Shown piece by piece: positions 26,758 through 38,531 of a stretch of 64,000 nt of DNA (position 1 is its first letter; each line of letters starts with the position of its first letter). Source of the stretch: Papiliotrema nemorosa (Eukaryota; Basidiomycota; Tremellomycetes; Tremellales; Rhynchogastremaceae); NCBI GenBank assembly GCA_032158125.1, contig JASKOT010000016.1, positions 248,001 through 312,000 on the forward strand, written 5' to 3'. The notes under the pieces were generated by a model, which had not been told where the DNA came from, made no database searches, and saw only the letters and a program-made list of their open reading frames with translations. A program made the translations under genes and the position numbers.

Positions 26758-27852
26758 GCTCGGCAGACGAGGATCAGTGAGGTCAATGACCTCCAACCTC
26801 CCCTATACCGTTCGGACGGACTTGCAGGGAAGTATGATGCTTACCAATCCATACGCATCGATTTCTCGCCCTTTGCGACATCTCCAGTCATAGCAAAGTG
26901 GTTCACCTGTGTACTCGCCAGGTTGGCCGATGAGGGCACAGCGTATGACCGCTGAGGAATCCTAGCCAGATGCCTTCCTCGCGGTCCCATGGCTCGCAAG
27001 CTCAGCATTGTCAGAGGTGGCCGGATCATCGTGACCACGAGCAAATTGTTCAAGGTAGTACACTGTTGCTTGCATGTTCAACTACAGGTCGAAAGTCATC
27101 TGTAATTTGTTCATAAATGTGTCGGCTGGGCCAATTTGGCATACAGTATCATCCGGTTCATTTGGCATAATCAGATCGTTTGCGTCGGCTGGATTTACCG
27201 CAGACGCCGCATCAACTTACAAGCAACGGCCCCGCTGGACATGACCATCTGGAGACCGCAACCACTTGCGCTCATTCGGAATATCTCGAGATGTCACGCA
27301 AGGAGGGCATTATTCTCGCAAACAGTGACAGTGAGCCGTGGCGTCGACCCGAATTCGATACCGCCGGCATACCGCGTTTGTCGGTTACCCCGCTTCGAGC
27401 GAGGGACGCCACACGATCTCCACTACACTCCTCGACTCGGATGAACCGTAGGCGCCGACGGAATTCCATCCATTGATCGGCTGGTCTCGCAAAGATTCAA
27501 AGTAGGAGATCCGAAAATGTATCCCGCAAAAGTCTATGTCGACGCCATAGATCTCGGGGCTGATTCGACGCTGCGCACTACCCACTATTACCGCTTCGGC
27601 AATTGATCCCCCGCACAGCGTGCATTACCGCCATCGTTCAGTAGTGTCGCGAGTCGATTGCCAGCAAAGCGCATTCATCAGCCAGAGTGTAAGGTCGCAC
27701 CACATTGTCATTTCTGACGGTGTGTTGTGGGAGGATCTCGTACAATCACCTCTGTGCTGCGGATAGCGCGTAATATGCGGGCGATAGTGGCTTTGGGACA
27801 ACAGTATCAGAGCGCGACGGCTTGGGGGGTGCCATGCGATGTATGGAAATTA
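26758..27852. promoter_or_regulatory. Long upstream region of the Gfo/Idh gene with repeated TACCGC-type sites
   Basis: No supported gene in 1.1 kb. It contains TTTACCGC near 27194, ATTACCGC near 27587 and CATTACCG at 27623-27630, a repeated GTCGGCTGG (27121 and 27184) and a repeated ATTTGGCATA-like word (about 27134 and 27160). It also includes the 3' end of the regulator gene. Confidence 0.5.
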
Positions 27853-30358
27853 TCATAACTCATGCCTATCTTCCATCGGTATGATCCCCTGTACCAAATC
27901 CCCAAAGTCGAAGCTCATAGTCTCACTACTGGCGCTGCCGGTGGTCTGAGGTGGGGGAGGAAAAGCGAGTCTATTCCCTGGGTCGGATGTACGCGCGGCA
28001 GGACGTGGATTGGGATGCCACTGTGATCCTTCGGCCTGATGGACCAGCTCGACCAACAGCTCTACTGAGCTGGAGATTAAGATTGATTCGGGGGATGCTG
28101 TTCGGAGCTCTATCAGGAATTGTTTCGTAGCGATAAGTCGTTGGAAACGTTCTGCCCAGTTCTCGGACAACTCGGCGATCTGCAGCATCTAATGATCAGC
28201 ATCATATCATGAATGTGTTGTATGATGCAACACACCTTGTAAAGCTGTACAGCTGCGTGAGAGCTCATGAGCCACAAGAGATCGGAAAGACCCCAAACAA
28301 TGTTGAGCATGCGCAAGTCGCCCACAAAGAGATCCAGCAGCCGGCACGCGCACCGAGCCACAGAGTCTTGTAATGACAGATCGCAAGTCCCGCCCAGTGT
28401 TTGTATACGAGTAATTGCTCTGTCAAGTATGACCAGGCAGGCGTGGTCGACGTGCAGAGCGAGAACAGATAGGTAGATGGAGGATGTTTGACCGTCATAT
28501 CGACATCGTACATGGCGGAGTGTCTCGAGTCTCGTCAACATTTCCGCACTCCACCGTTCTATGGCAGAGATGATCTGATCGTCTCTTGGTATTGTGCGAT
28601 ACTGCGCCAAGCCCTCAGACTATCTGTGTCAGCAAAATCACTGAAGAGAGTCGCGATATGGCTCACCATCGTCTTGTGTAGCTCCAAGTGGCCCGCTGTC
28701 ACCCGATCTCCCAATGTCGCCAGAGGACTCATCCACCATTCGTCGTCGATCGTCACCAACGCCGAGTTTGGATCTGAACGATCATTTGGCCCGCCTATAG
28801 TCATTGCGCATACTCCATCCAGAAAGCTGGCGATATAGCGCGCTCGTTCATAGTTCCGGATATGCCGCTCCCTATTTCCATCTTTTCCAGCGAGTTTGAC
28901 CTGTACGAGAGCCTCGATTCGGGCACGTTGATTGATCCCGAGTTCCTGAACCAATCGCACGGCCTGATGGGTCAACTTGTATACCACAGCGAGCCTGAAC
29001 TCCGGTGACTCACTCCATTTCGGATGACCCATGGGGCGTTGTTAATTTCCGGTGCGATCTCTTGCCAAAAGCTGGCCAAGATCAAAGCTTGCACAGTCTC
29101 CAGCGATACCACTCCACTGCTTATACACCATCTTATGTTCCGATCCGTTATTGCATTCAGCGCTGGGAAGAGTAGTCGAGTGGATGTCGAAGCGGAGATG
29201 GACGCGCCGAGGGAACAGACGACGGAGAAGAGGGTAAAAGAGCTCGCGCGGACGGTTGCTGGGGTGTGTAGCTCGGGGTCAAGGAGGGTGACATAGGGTG
29301 TGCGCAGACGGAAGAAGCTGTCTGTCAGCTCTTGCCGCGACTCGAAGTCAAGTCACAACTCACTCTGTAAAGCATGCATCGACCTGTTCGCTTGATAACA
29401 GTCGTGCACCCAAGGGTTCGCAAAACCTCTCATCCAGACGGAAAGGGGATTCTGGCGTTTGACGTGCTAACACTTCCCAGTCAGAGTTCTCCGCGGTGAC
29501 TCGGCCTGCAATCAGCTGATGATATGAACGAGCCAAAGAGAGCTCACCAAAGTACCTCGTAACCTTGCGAGCGACTTCTCGTCCGAAATGCCCATCGGGT
29601 CTTGGCCCTTTACTCCCGGCTCCAGTTAAAAACCTCCTCCGCAATGAGTTGATGGACGGGAAATCTTCCTCTGGCTCGGGGACCTGGGACAATGCCGTGG
29701 TCAAGTGTTGAAGAGGGGTGAGCAATCCTTCGTCGTCTGCTTCATGGGGTCGCAATGAGCTGACGATTTGGTTCCGCGAAGTAGTGGGTGAAGGGTTGTA
29801 GAATGCACCAAAGTCGAAGACCGCATCGAGAGCGGTACTGCTTTCTGGTGCATGGAGGAGGTCCAATTGAGATGTGCTAGCACGGGATGCACTGGCGGTG
29901 GGATCTTCTTCGAGGAATGAGTGGGCAAGTCGTGGTTGCTTATCTGAGGATCTTTCTGCCCCTGCTTCTGTCTCCGGAACGGGAGTCTTCCTCTTACTGC
30001 CCAGTCAACATTCAAACGAAGAGGGAACCACAAGCTCTGCTTTGACTGACTTGGCTGAACCTGGTTTACGACCTCGATTGGTCCATGGTGGATACTCGCA
30101 CGTCTTTCTCGCTGCTTTGCATCGTGAACTGCGCATATGAGCACATGACCATTGCCATACGCCTCGTGCTTCTATGGCCAAAACTCACCATGGTACTTCC
30201 CTATCGCACTTGTGTTTAGATGCTCTGCACCTGAGACACGACAGCCGGGCAGTCGCGGGCAACTCTGGACCTGGTGATGCGGATGCAGAAGAGGCGAGAC
30301 CCATTCCCGCAGATGCGGGAATGTGCGGTGGTCGACTTGGTGATTCCGAGTCTCCCAT
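27853..30358 (-). CDS. Zn2Cys6 fungal-specific transcription factor
   Basis: The N-terminal binuclear zinc cluster is assembled over the first intron: CLRCRASKHKCDREVPC, then SRC and TC, spacing C-x2-C-x6-C-x5-C-x2-C-x6-C. A basic linker (NRGRKPGSAK, KRKTP) follows. The middle-homology region shows FFRLRTPYVTLLDPELH, ALILASFW, LAVVYKLTHQAVRLVQELG and YERARYIASF. The C-terminus is proline/serine-rich. It is divergent from an MFS sugar transporter at 31139, so it probably controls that gene. The reading frame breaks near 29000-29066 unless a GC-AG intron (28995-29065) is used; see findings. About six introns in all. Confidence 0.85.
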
Positions 30359-31138
30359 TTTTCTTGATCTCAAGCGACCCCTGATGCGCGTGATCTAAAA
30401 GGATCGTCGTCTCCAGCTGAACCCAAAAGATGTCGAGCCGGGAGCCTAGAACAAGATGAAGTAATGATACGAACTTACGGAGATACAAACGATGACAGTG
30501 ATCACTAGTCGGGGTGGATGCGGGTATAGCTCATTTGCGGAGAACACGTCGCATGGGTTGTGCTACAGGCAACCGGGCGTTGTCTGTATCCGAGATCGCT
30601 CTTGTTCATGAAGGGATTGCCAAAAAAGCCCATCTTGCTCTAGAAAGCCTATGAGCGGGAATGTCGTGGTACTCTAGGGTCCCATGTGGTTCCCCTCGTG
30701 TCGAGAGTCCAGCCTCAGCCTTGTTGCTAACTAGGTGACGTGAAGCTACGGTCTGTCTGCAGCCCTTAGCGAGTCAAGGCACGAATGTACGCCTCTACGT
30801 AGGCCCAGCTGCCGTTAAGCTTTGCCCCTTCCAAGCCAAAGTGACTTACGTTTGTTGTATTTTAGGCGCCAAATGCGGGGTATCTGACAGTCTTGGTATT
30901 TACCGCAACAGATTCAGATCGTCCAACGGCCTTGTGTCGGTTGCGGCACAGGTGTACGGTAATGGTCCCCCATTACCGCTTAGTACCAGATGCCGCGTAA
31001 CCGTATACCGCATGATGATCCTCCAAGGGCCTCCAGAAAAAGGTCATCGACCCTACGTATATATATAGGGCAGATGTCCCATGTTCAGGATGCAATCCCC
31101 TCAACTTATCCACGGATCCCCACTGGTCTCCACATATC
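30359..31138. promoter_or_regulatory. Bidirectional promoter region, regulator and sugar transporter
   Basis: A TATA box (TATATATATAG, 31058-31068) lies 71 bp before the transporter start. At 30957-30978 is an inverted repeat CGGTAATG-N6-CATTACCG, the kind of CGG/CCG pair bound by Zn2Cys6 dimers. Further TACCGC words are near 30900 and 31006. Confidence 0.65.
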
Positions 31139-33402
31139 ATGTCTACCGAAAAGAACATTGGTGCCCTTGGGCAATATGAGAAGACTGCTGATGCCATCGG
31201 GCATTACGAGTCGCCCACCCTTGATAGTCGACAACAATCCGCAAAGGACGACATCAACCCTCTCCGGGGCATCCCCAAAGACTCGTTGATGAGCCATGTC
31301 GAGAACTTTTGTTCCACTCATGGCCTCAACGATCACGTCGATGTCTTCCGACGAGGAGCTTTGGCTGCTCAGAACCCGGATGAATATCATTCTATCCCCG
31401 ACTTCACCGCGGACGACAAGGAGGTCCTTGACAAGTCTCGGGCCAACAAGTGGTGGCAGACTCGAATGCTCTATTTCACTGGTGAGGCAGATTGGTTGAG
31501 CTCCTAGGGCAGCATTGACTTGTAGTGACCATTTGCGCCCTCGGAGCCGCTACCCAAGGATGGGATCAAACCGGATCAAACGGTGCTAGTGAGTGACATC
31601 CCATGTCATCCATGAAGCAGTCGCTAATCCCAGACCTGTCATTCCCTCAAGAATTCGGCATTGCCGCTGCCGTCGGTACTCCCAATGGTGCTCGAGACGA
31701 GTGGATTGTCGGTTTCGTCAACGCTGCCCCGTATATCTCTTCTACTCTCTTGTAAGCTTTTCGCCGACTCTGACTGTTCTTCCGACTGACGATCAGGGGT
31801 GTCTGGCGTATGTGTGACAAACGATCGAATACAGTGCATAGACTGATCGTGCAGTTTCTGACCCTCTGAACAACCTCTTCGGACGACGAGGAGAGATCTT
31901 CATCACTGCTATGAGTGAGCCTCACCATATATATCAATCCCTGTACTTACCGCCTAGTTCTCATTGCTGCCCCTATCGGTTCCGGATTCACTCACTCTTG
32001 GCAAGCTCTTTTGGCGACTCGATTGGTCATGGGTATCGGAATGGGAGCCAAGGGTGAGTCGATGTCACACCATTGTCGCTTGAAACTGCTGACGACTCAG
32101 CCGCCACTGTCCCCATGTACGCTGCCGAACTTGCGCCAGCCAACATTCGAGGCGCCCTCGTCATGGGTTGGCAACTGTGGACCGCTTTCGGTATCTTCCT
32201 CGGTTTCTGGTGAGTTGATCGACCTCTGACTCCCTCGAAGAAAGGCTCACAGATTAGCGCCAACGCCGCCGTTAAAGATGTCGGACGAATCGCATGGCGA
32301 TTGCAACTGGGATCATGCTTCATCCCTGCTGTCCCCCTTGCCGCTCTGATCTACATGTGCCCTGAATCTCCTCGATGGCTCATGAAGAAAGGTCGATACA
32401 TGGATGCTTTCAACGCCATGAAGCGACTACGACAAAGCGAGATGTTGGCCGCTCGAGATATCTACTATGCTCAGATTCAACTCGAAGCCGAAGCCGAAGT
32501 CATTCAAGGTCGAACCTACTTTAGCCGATTGGTAGAACTCTGGACCATCCCCCGAGTTCGACGAGGGACCATCGCTGCGTCTACTGTCATGTTGGCCCAG
32601 CAAATGTGCGGTATCAACATCATCGCCTTTTACTCGTCGTCCATCTTTGCCGAATCGGGGTACACTTCTTCCCAAGCTTTGTACGCTTCTCTTGGTTTCG
32701 GTGCCGTCAATTTCTTGTTTGCATTCCCCGCCGTTTTCACCATTGACACTTGTGAGTATTCTACGGTCATCTTTCTTGAGCACAGTCCACTAACCTTCCA
32801 GTCGGTCGACGATCTCTCCTTTTGGCCACTTTCCCTCAAATGGCCTGGACCCTTCTTGCCGCTGGTCTCATGTTCCTCTTGGATGAGGAGAAGGTCGGTC
32901 GATCACTCCGAGTCGGTCTTATTGCTCTGTAAGTTGCTGCCGTTCGTCTGTATCGATCGTCGCTAATTCTAGGTTCATCTACCTATTCGCTGCCTTCTAC
33001 TCGGTCGGAGAAGGACCAGTCCCCTTCATGTACTCTGCCGAGGTCTTCCCCCTCGCTCAACGAGAACAAGGAATGGCTTGGTCCGTCGCTGTCTGCCTTG
33101 GATTCGCCTCTCTCCTCAGTTTGACCTTCCCTCGAATGCTGCGAGCTCTCACTCCTACCGGTGCTTTCGGTGCTTATGCGGGATTCAACATTGCCGCCTT
33201 CGTCCTCATCTTCCTCTTCGTCCCCGAGACCAAGCAGCTCACCCTAGAGGAATTAGACAGGGTGTTCGAAGTTCCTACCAGCTCTTACATCTCGCACCAG
33301 ATCAACCATGTTGTCCCGGGATGGTGGAGACGAACGGTCCTCCGACAAAAGGATGTGGTTGTGCAACCCCTCGTTCACCGAGCTAGCCACACCATTGCTT
33401 AA
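31139..33402 (+). CDS. MFS sugar transporter (sugar porter family)
   Basis: About seven introns; about 600 residues. The N-terminal cytoplasmic extension ([37 protein letters not shown]) is typical of a fungal sugar-porter subgroup. Twelve membrane helices follow, with GWDQTG in helix 1, [68 protein letters not shown] and [15 protein letters not shown]. It moves a sugar or polyol across the plasma membrane, probably with protons; the exact substrate is not readable. Divergent from the Zn2Cys6 gene and followed by a secreted glycosidase, which suggests uptake of a released sugar or uronic acid. Confidence 0.93.
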
Positions 33403-33996
33403 GTCTGGCAAAGAGAGATTTAGGGCTTGGTAGCGGGTAGAAAGCCCATCAAAAGGCGATTTTAGTAGTCCGTAGAAAGATAAATTGTCAGAGCTAGGGC
33501 GTATCGTAGTTTTCCTCAATGAATGACTCGCCACATATGCAGTATATGGATTCCAGTCAAAAGCCTCAAGCCTTCATCCTATCTGTCCCCACAACGTCAC
33601 GGGTATTCACGGATAGACATTACTGGTAATGGACATACGGCACGAGGTTTCTTTCATCTCCACCACTACATCCGCAATGGAATCGCCACCCGCTGACCGA
33701 ATAGATACCCGAAATCTACATCCACCCAATATCCGCCTTTTCTTCGGTCGCTTGGCGCGTGTAGCTCGACCTGGGTTCCGGTGAACCCATCATACCGGAT
33801 CGATATGCATCACTCCACGGACATCTCTCATTAGACTGCCCCCGATGGTGCGTGTGGAAATGGATGCACCATGGGGTCCCGGTCCGACTCATGAGCGTTC
33901 CGGGCGGACCGATATGGGGTCTTCTGTTAGCTTGGTTGTATTTCCACTCTTTCAAGCTTCAATCAACCTCACAAAGAGGTATAAAAGTGTCCAAAG
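33403..33996 (+). promoter_or_regulatory. Intergenic: transporter 3' end and GH79 promoter
   Basis: Contains CATTAC-TG-GTAATG (33619-33632), TGGGTTC-CGGT-GAACCCA (33772-33789) and a TATAAAAG box at 33980-33987. The TATA box is only about 10 bp from the first ATG (33997), hinting that transcripts may start further upstream or that the Met at 34051 is used in some conditions. Confidence 0.5.
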
Positions 33997-35790
33997 ATGT
34001 GGTTCGTCGAGGTCATCTCGGCCTTCCTTGTCCTGATCTGCGAGCCCACCATGAGACTTCCTTACGCTGAAGCTATCCTCGCTGCTAGAGCGACTACCAA
34101 CTCGTCATCCGGCACGGGGTCTGTTCAAGCCACAACTATACAGATCCCAACCACCAAACCTGCTTGGGCGGAACATCTCTCTCCTCAACTCGCCGGATTC
34201 AGTATCGAGCAGGACAGATGGCCTGATTGGGCTGGATATGCTGTGGGTCAACCTAACAATTTCACCAATCAACTGTTGAAAAACTTGGGTGAAAGGACCG
34301 GCGTCATGCCATTCCTGCGAGTCGGTGGTGAGTCATTCCCACCTGTCCATGCCTCATCCCTCGCTGAACCTTTAGCCAACTCCGAAGACCGGACTACGAT
34401 CGACACCAACACTACCACCCTGACCATCCGATCTACTTTCCCCGATCCGACTCCCGACGTACCTAACCCCGAAGCAGACCACAATTACATCGGTCCAGAC
34501 TTTTACGCTCTTGCAAGTAACTTCCCGGCTGGAACGACTTTTCAATGGGGTATCAACCTGCTCGATCTCAACATCACCGAGACTGCCGCTCAGGCCGCCT
34601 TGCTGGCTGATACATTCCAAGGATCCAGAAAAGACCTTTTGGCACATGTACACCTAGCCAACGTGGAGATAGGTAACGAGTCTGATTTCTACGGTAACGG
34701 ATATTCAAAGCGACCAGGACCTTTGGGCGATGCTTGGACGCCATCAAACTACTCTGTCACTTGGGCAGAGTACGCTCGAGCGGTAGCGGACAATATCGAG
34801 CTGGGAGGCGAAGATGCCAAAGGGCCTTATCTGTCGCCTGGAGCTCTTGCGGGCTTTGTGGCACCTGTATGGGCGGCTCCGGCGATCTACGAGGGTGGTC
34901 TATTGGACGACGATCAAGTGAGAGCCAACACGAATCAGTGGACGGATCATTCGTACTTTGGTGCTTTTGCCGCTGGGGCAAGCTATCCCCCAGGAAGCTT
35001 GATGAGCAAGACTTCGACCCGAGGGAACTTTACAGGTAAAACACACAATATCCAAGCTACTCGAGCTCAGGGGTTGAAGTATGTCTTTGGAGAGACCAAC
35101 TCTTACGCCAAGTGAGTATAATCGTCTTTGGAAAATGCTATATCACTGATATCCAGCCACGGTATTCCGGGACTTAGCAACACTCTCGAGAGCGCCATTT
35201 GGGTGACCGACTGGATGTTGCTCAGTGCTAGTCGAGGAGTCGAACGATGTCATCTCCACCACGGTGTGGGGTTCCGGTACAATGCCTTCCAGCCGGTGGC
35301 CAACTCTGATGATGGGACAAACATCACTCGACCCCATATTCTTCCCTCCTACAATGGGTATCTGGCCGTTAACGAGGCGATCGGTACAACGGGAGAATCT
35401 TGGATTGCGGAGATCTACACCGAGAACAACAATGTGACGGCTTATGGAGTGTATGAAAACAAGCAGCTGGTCAGAATGGTTGTGCTCAATCAGGCTCCTT
35501 GGGATGGACAAGGGGAGAAACCGAGTTATGGCATCACGTTCAAAGGGTGGCAAGACGGTCGGAAGGGGACTGTCAAGAGGTTGCTAGGTGCAAAGACCAC
35601 TTCTTTGACGGGCATGTGAGTGGTCGAATGGTATGTGGATGAAATTGTGCTGATTGACAGTACATGGGGAGGACAGAGCTTCGAGACGGAATCGGGTGTT
35701 CCGGAGGGAGCGATTGTTACCGACGAGATGACCGATGGCTATCTCGAGATCGAGGCCACCTCTGTTGCTCTCATCACTCTGCAGAAGTGA
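33997..35790 (+). CDS. Secreted GH79 family beta-glucuronidase-like hydrolase
   Basis: Three exons; about 565 residues. A hydrophobic N-terminus (MWFVEVISAFLVLI) fits a signal peptide. The mature part has LAGFSIEQDRWPDW, MPFLRVGGES, FQWGINLLDLN, the acid/base Asn-Glu pair in NVEIGNESDFYG, WTDHSYFG and the nucleophile in YVFGETNSYA, then a C-terminal beta domain ending EIEATSVALITLQK. The order matches fungal and basidiomycete GH79 glucuronidases, which remove glucuronic or 4-O-methylglucuronic acid. If the host is a capsule-forming tremellomycete, its own glucuronoxylomannan or plant arabinogalactan could be the substrate; that is inference. Several Asn-x-Ser/Thr sites suggest glycosylation. 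Confidence 0.85.
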
Positions 35791-36420
35791 ACGAGAGGAC
35801 TCAAAAGATTCAAAAGAGGTCCCCGAGTCAAGCCGGGAGAGACTGTGGGCGAATGGAAAAGGGTGAACATCTAACCTAAAACGGAATGGCGGCGAGGCAA
35901 TGTGCTTTCTTCCAGAGTGGGAACATCAGGAATGCATAAATTATAATATGCTCACCCTCTCTCCCTCTCTCTCGGTATTGCTTCATGAGCAGGCCTCAGA
36001 TTCACCTTCGACTTGGAGCATGCAGCAGCGTAAGGGGAAGAGCTACGGCCGGGGAGAAGGACGAACGCAGGGAGGGTCGCGGATATACACATGAGGTATC
36101 TGCGGATATACCCCGTACTCGCAACCCCATCAGTGCGAACAAGCTTCCCGAGGTACCGGAAAGACCTTGAGAAAGCACAGAAGTGTCCCTCTGTCGCCTT
36201 GCGCATGACATTCACAGGCGCTTGACTGGTCTTGGCAAGTATGCCATTTTCAGATACGGAAAAACATCACAGTCAAGGCCGATCGCTCAGCTTACGGATC
36301 ATCCTAAAGTCATTCTCGATGAACGATAAAATTCATCGGTAGACGTTGGGATTCAGCTTCCGACAAAAGACTTGCCTGTCCTCCTATGGATCCAGTGACA
36401 GTAGATAGCTCGGATCTAGC
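35791..36420 (+). other. Intergenic: GH79 3' end and regulator promoter
   Basis: No gene seen. Contains a CT-rich stretch near 35953-35972, a 10-bp direct repeat GCGGATATAC (36079 and 36102), and on the minus strand one TGCCAAGAC word (36229-36237), which is abundant near 59-60 kb. Confidence 0.4.
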
Positions 36421-38327
36421 ATGTCATCATCGTCCAGCAGCTCCACTTCTCCCCTAGCGATAGGCGAAAGTTCAAGTTCCAAGTCGGCCTCTCAGACCCG
36501 GGCTAAACGGACGACTCTCTCGGAGGGCACTTCAAAGCGAATCAGTATAGCCTGCGAACAGTGCAGAACCCGAAAGAGACGTTGTGATGGTGAAAGACCC
36601 TGTGGATTGTGTATCAAGCATGGATTGAAGGAACAATGTCAAATCCGACTGAAGGCTAGACCGAAGAGGTGAGTCATTTTTCCACCTTGAATCTGACGAA
36701 TAGACCGTTGCCGGTTGGATTCAAGGACAAGCGATTGGGAGAGAGTGAAATTGGGGAAGAGACCTCACTGGCGGGGCAGGTGGAAGTGAGCATCACTCGA
36801 TGGCTCGCAGAGCAAGGTGAGTATGAGTTGATGCGATCTATTGACAGGTAGGCGTACCTGCGATAGACCTCACTCTGCACGATGACCCCCTCCCATTCGA
36901 AATTCCCCTCGACCAATCTCTCCCAGGGTATCCACACCAATGGGCCGAAACACTCGATACCTGTCTACAATGCGTAAAGCACCGCTTATACATCTTCACC
37001 CCTGGTAAACCGGAGCATCTCATCCGGACATTCAATACCAACCCCGGCTTACTACACCCAGACGAGGTGGCGCTCGTACTCTCTTTTTTAGCTTGCGGAC
37101 GGCAGGTTGAGTTTATTCTCAGACAACAAGAAGTGGATAATCCGGCCGCAGGCGAAGTGAGGGAAGATTATGTGTATTTCCAATTGGCGTTGAGGACGCT
37201 GGATGCGTGGGGGCAGTCTTCCACTGCGGCTTTGGGTGAGATCACCATGCTCCAATTTGGATCTAGGAGAAGTATGTGGTCTGATGATGTAGGAGCACTG
37301 CACATGTTGCACTGGTTTGCCCATCGACATGGAGGACCTAGAGAGTTGGCAGCGGTCTTGGAACGGATGTCTGCACAATGCCGTCTGTTGGGGATACATC
37401 GTCGGAACACTGCTTCTCTCTATCCGCCCGAGGAAAAGGTCGGATTGTTATTCTACATGTCTCTTTACAAAGACTCGTCAGTATTTCTTCCCCCAATTCC
37501 ACTTATGGCAATCTTTGATGTATCGCTGATATGTAGGTGGTTCTCAACACTGGTTGGACGACAACCGGCATTTCAGCTCGGAGAGTATGATCAAACTTGG
37601 ACAGCGGATCAACTCACCTCTTCGGTACAAGCTTTCGAAGCAGAGCGGCATTTTGAAGCGACATCTTTCATGATCAAGTTTACGCTACTCGAGAACGAGG
37701 CGTTACAAGTATTATCCGGTACTCCTGCCATAGGCGAGGATCAAGAACGTCTAGAGAGGATAAGGAGTATCGAGGATCGATTGGTCCCTCTGCAAAAGGA
37801 GTTGGGCGATATGGATCGAGAAGTCAGGCCTATGTTGGCGTTTGCAGTACTTAGAGTACATTGGTAAGCTAACAGCGCGAATGCCATCTGATCACAGGCT
37901 CCGCCTAATGATACACTTTCCCCTTCATACCCTGCCGAGCCACTCGTTACCCAGTACGACCGTACTTGCTCGTTCAGCCTGTATCATCATCAACACATAC
38001 ACCCAATTGGCTCCTTCTGTCCTTTTTGTACCCAAGTTCGCCGAAGTGAGGCGTATCTCGACAGCGACGTACATCCTCTTGGTATGCTATATCCGGGGAG
38101 AAATGGACAAATCAGAGTTGAAGACTTATGCGCAGAAAGCGGTGGATCTGTTGGCCAAATCCAGGAAACATTTCGCTCCGTCAGCGAGAATCTTGAACGC
38201 GTGGTTGGGCTTGATGCGAACTGTAGGGTTTGCAGAGGGGACGTTTGAGATTGAAGGTGGGGATGAGTATAGTGCTGAGGCGCGAGAGAGAGGTTACACC
38301 ACGTTTGACTTTACCCTTCCGGGGTGA
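36421..38327 (+). CDS. Zn2Cys6 transcription factor
   Basis: Four introns; about 560 residues. A serine-rich start precedes the zinc cluster CEQCRTRKRRCDGERPC-GLC...C (C-x2-C-x6-C-x5-C-x2-C-x8-C) with a basic flank. After a linker comes the regulatory domain: LDTCLQCVKHRLYIFTPGKP, LVLSFLACGRQVEF, LALRTLDAWGQSSTAALGEI, ERMSAQCRLLGIHRR and, near the end, ARSACIIINTYTQLAP. It should be a nuclear activator or repressor. Its position just downstream of the GH79 gene and the sugar transporter makes these candidate targets, but nothing proves it. Junctions are frame-consistent (for example EQG-VPAIDL). Confidence 0.85.
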
Positions 38328-38531
38328 GGCGTGTATTTCGATGCCGGTGTATCGATCACGGGAAGAAACCTGTAGCAGTATTATAAGTAAAATTTGAATC
38401 ATTGAGAGTCAGTCAGTCGACTGGCCGACTAGCCCTTGCCGGAGAAAGCAATGCATGTGTATCATACCAACGATACAACGTGAAAGCCTCTCCACCAAGT
38501 TTCGCATCCCAATTCCTTCCAGACAAGACGT

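Noticed and set aside
26758..27852. Possible hidden gene in a 1.1-kb gap
   Set aside because: Several short frames exist on both strands but none joins across credible splice sites or resembles a family.
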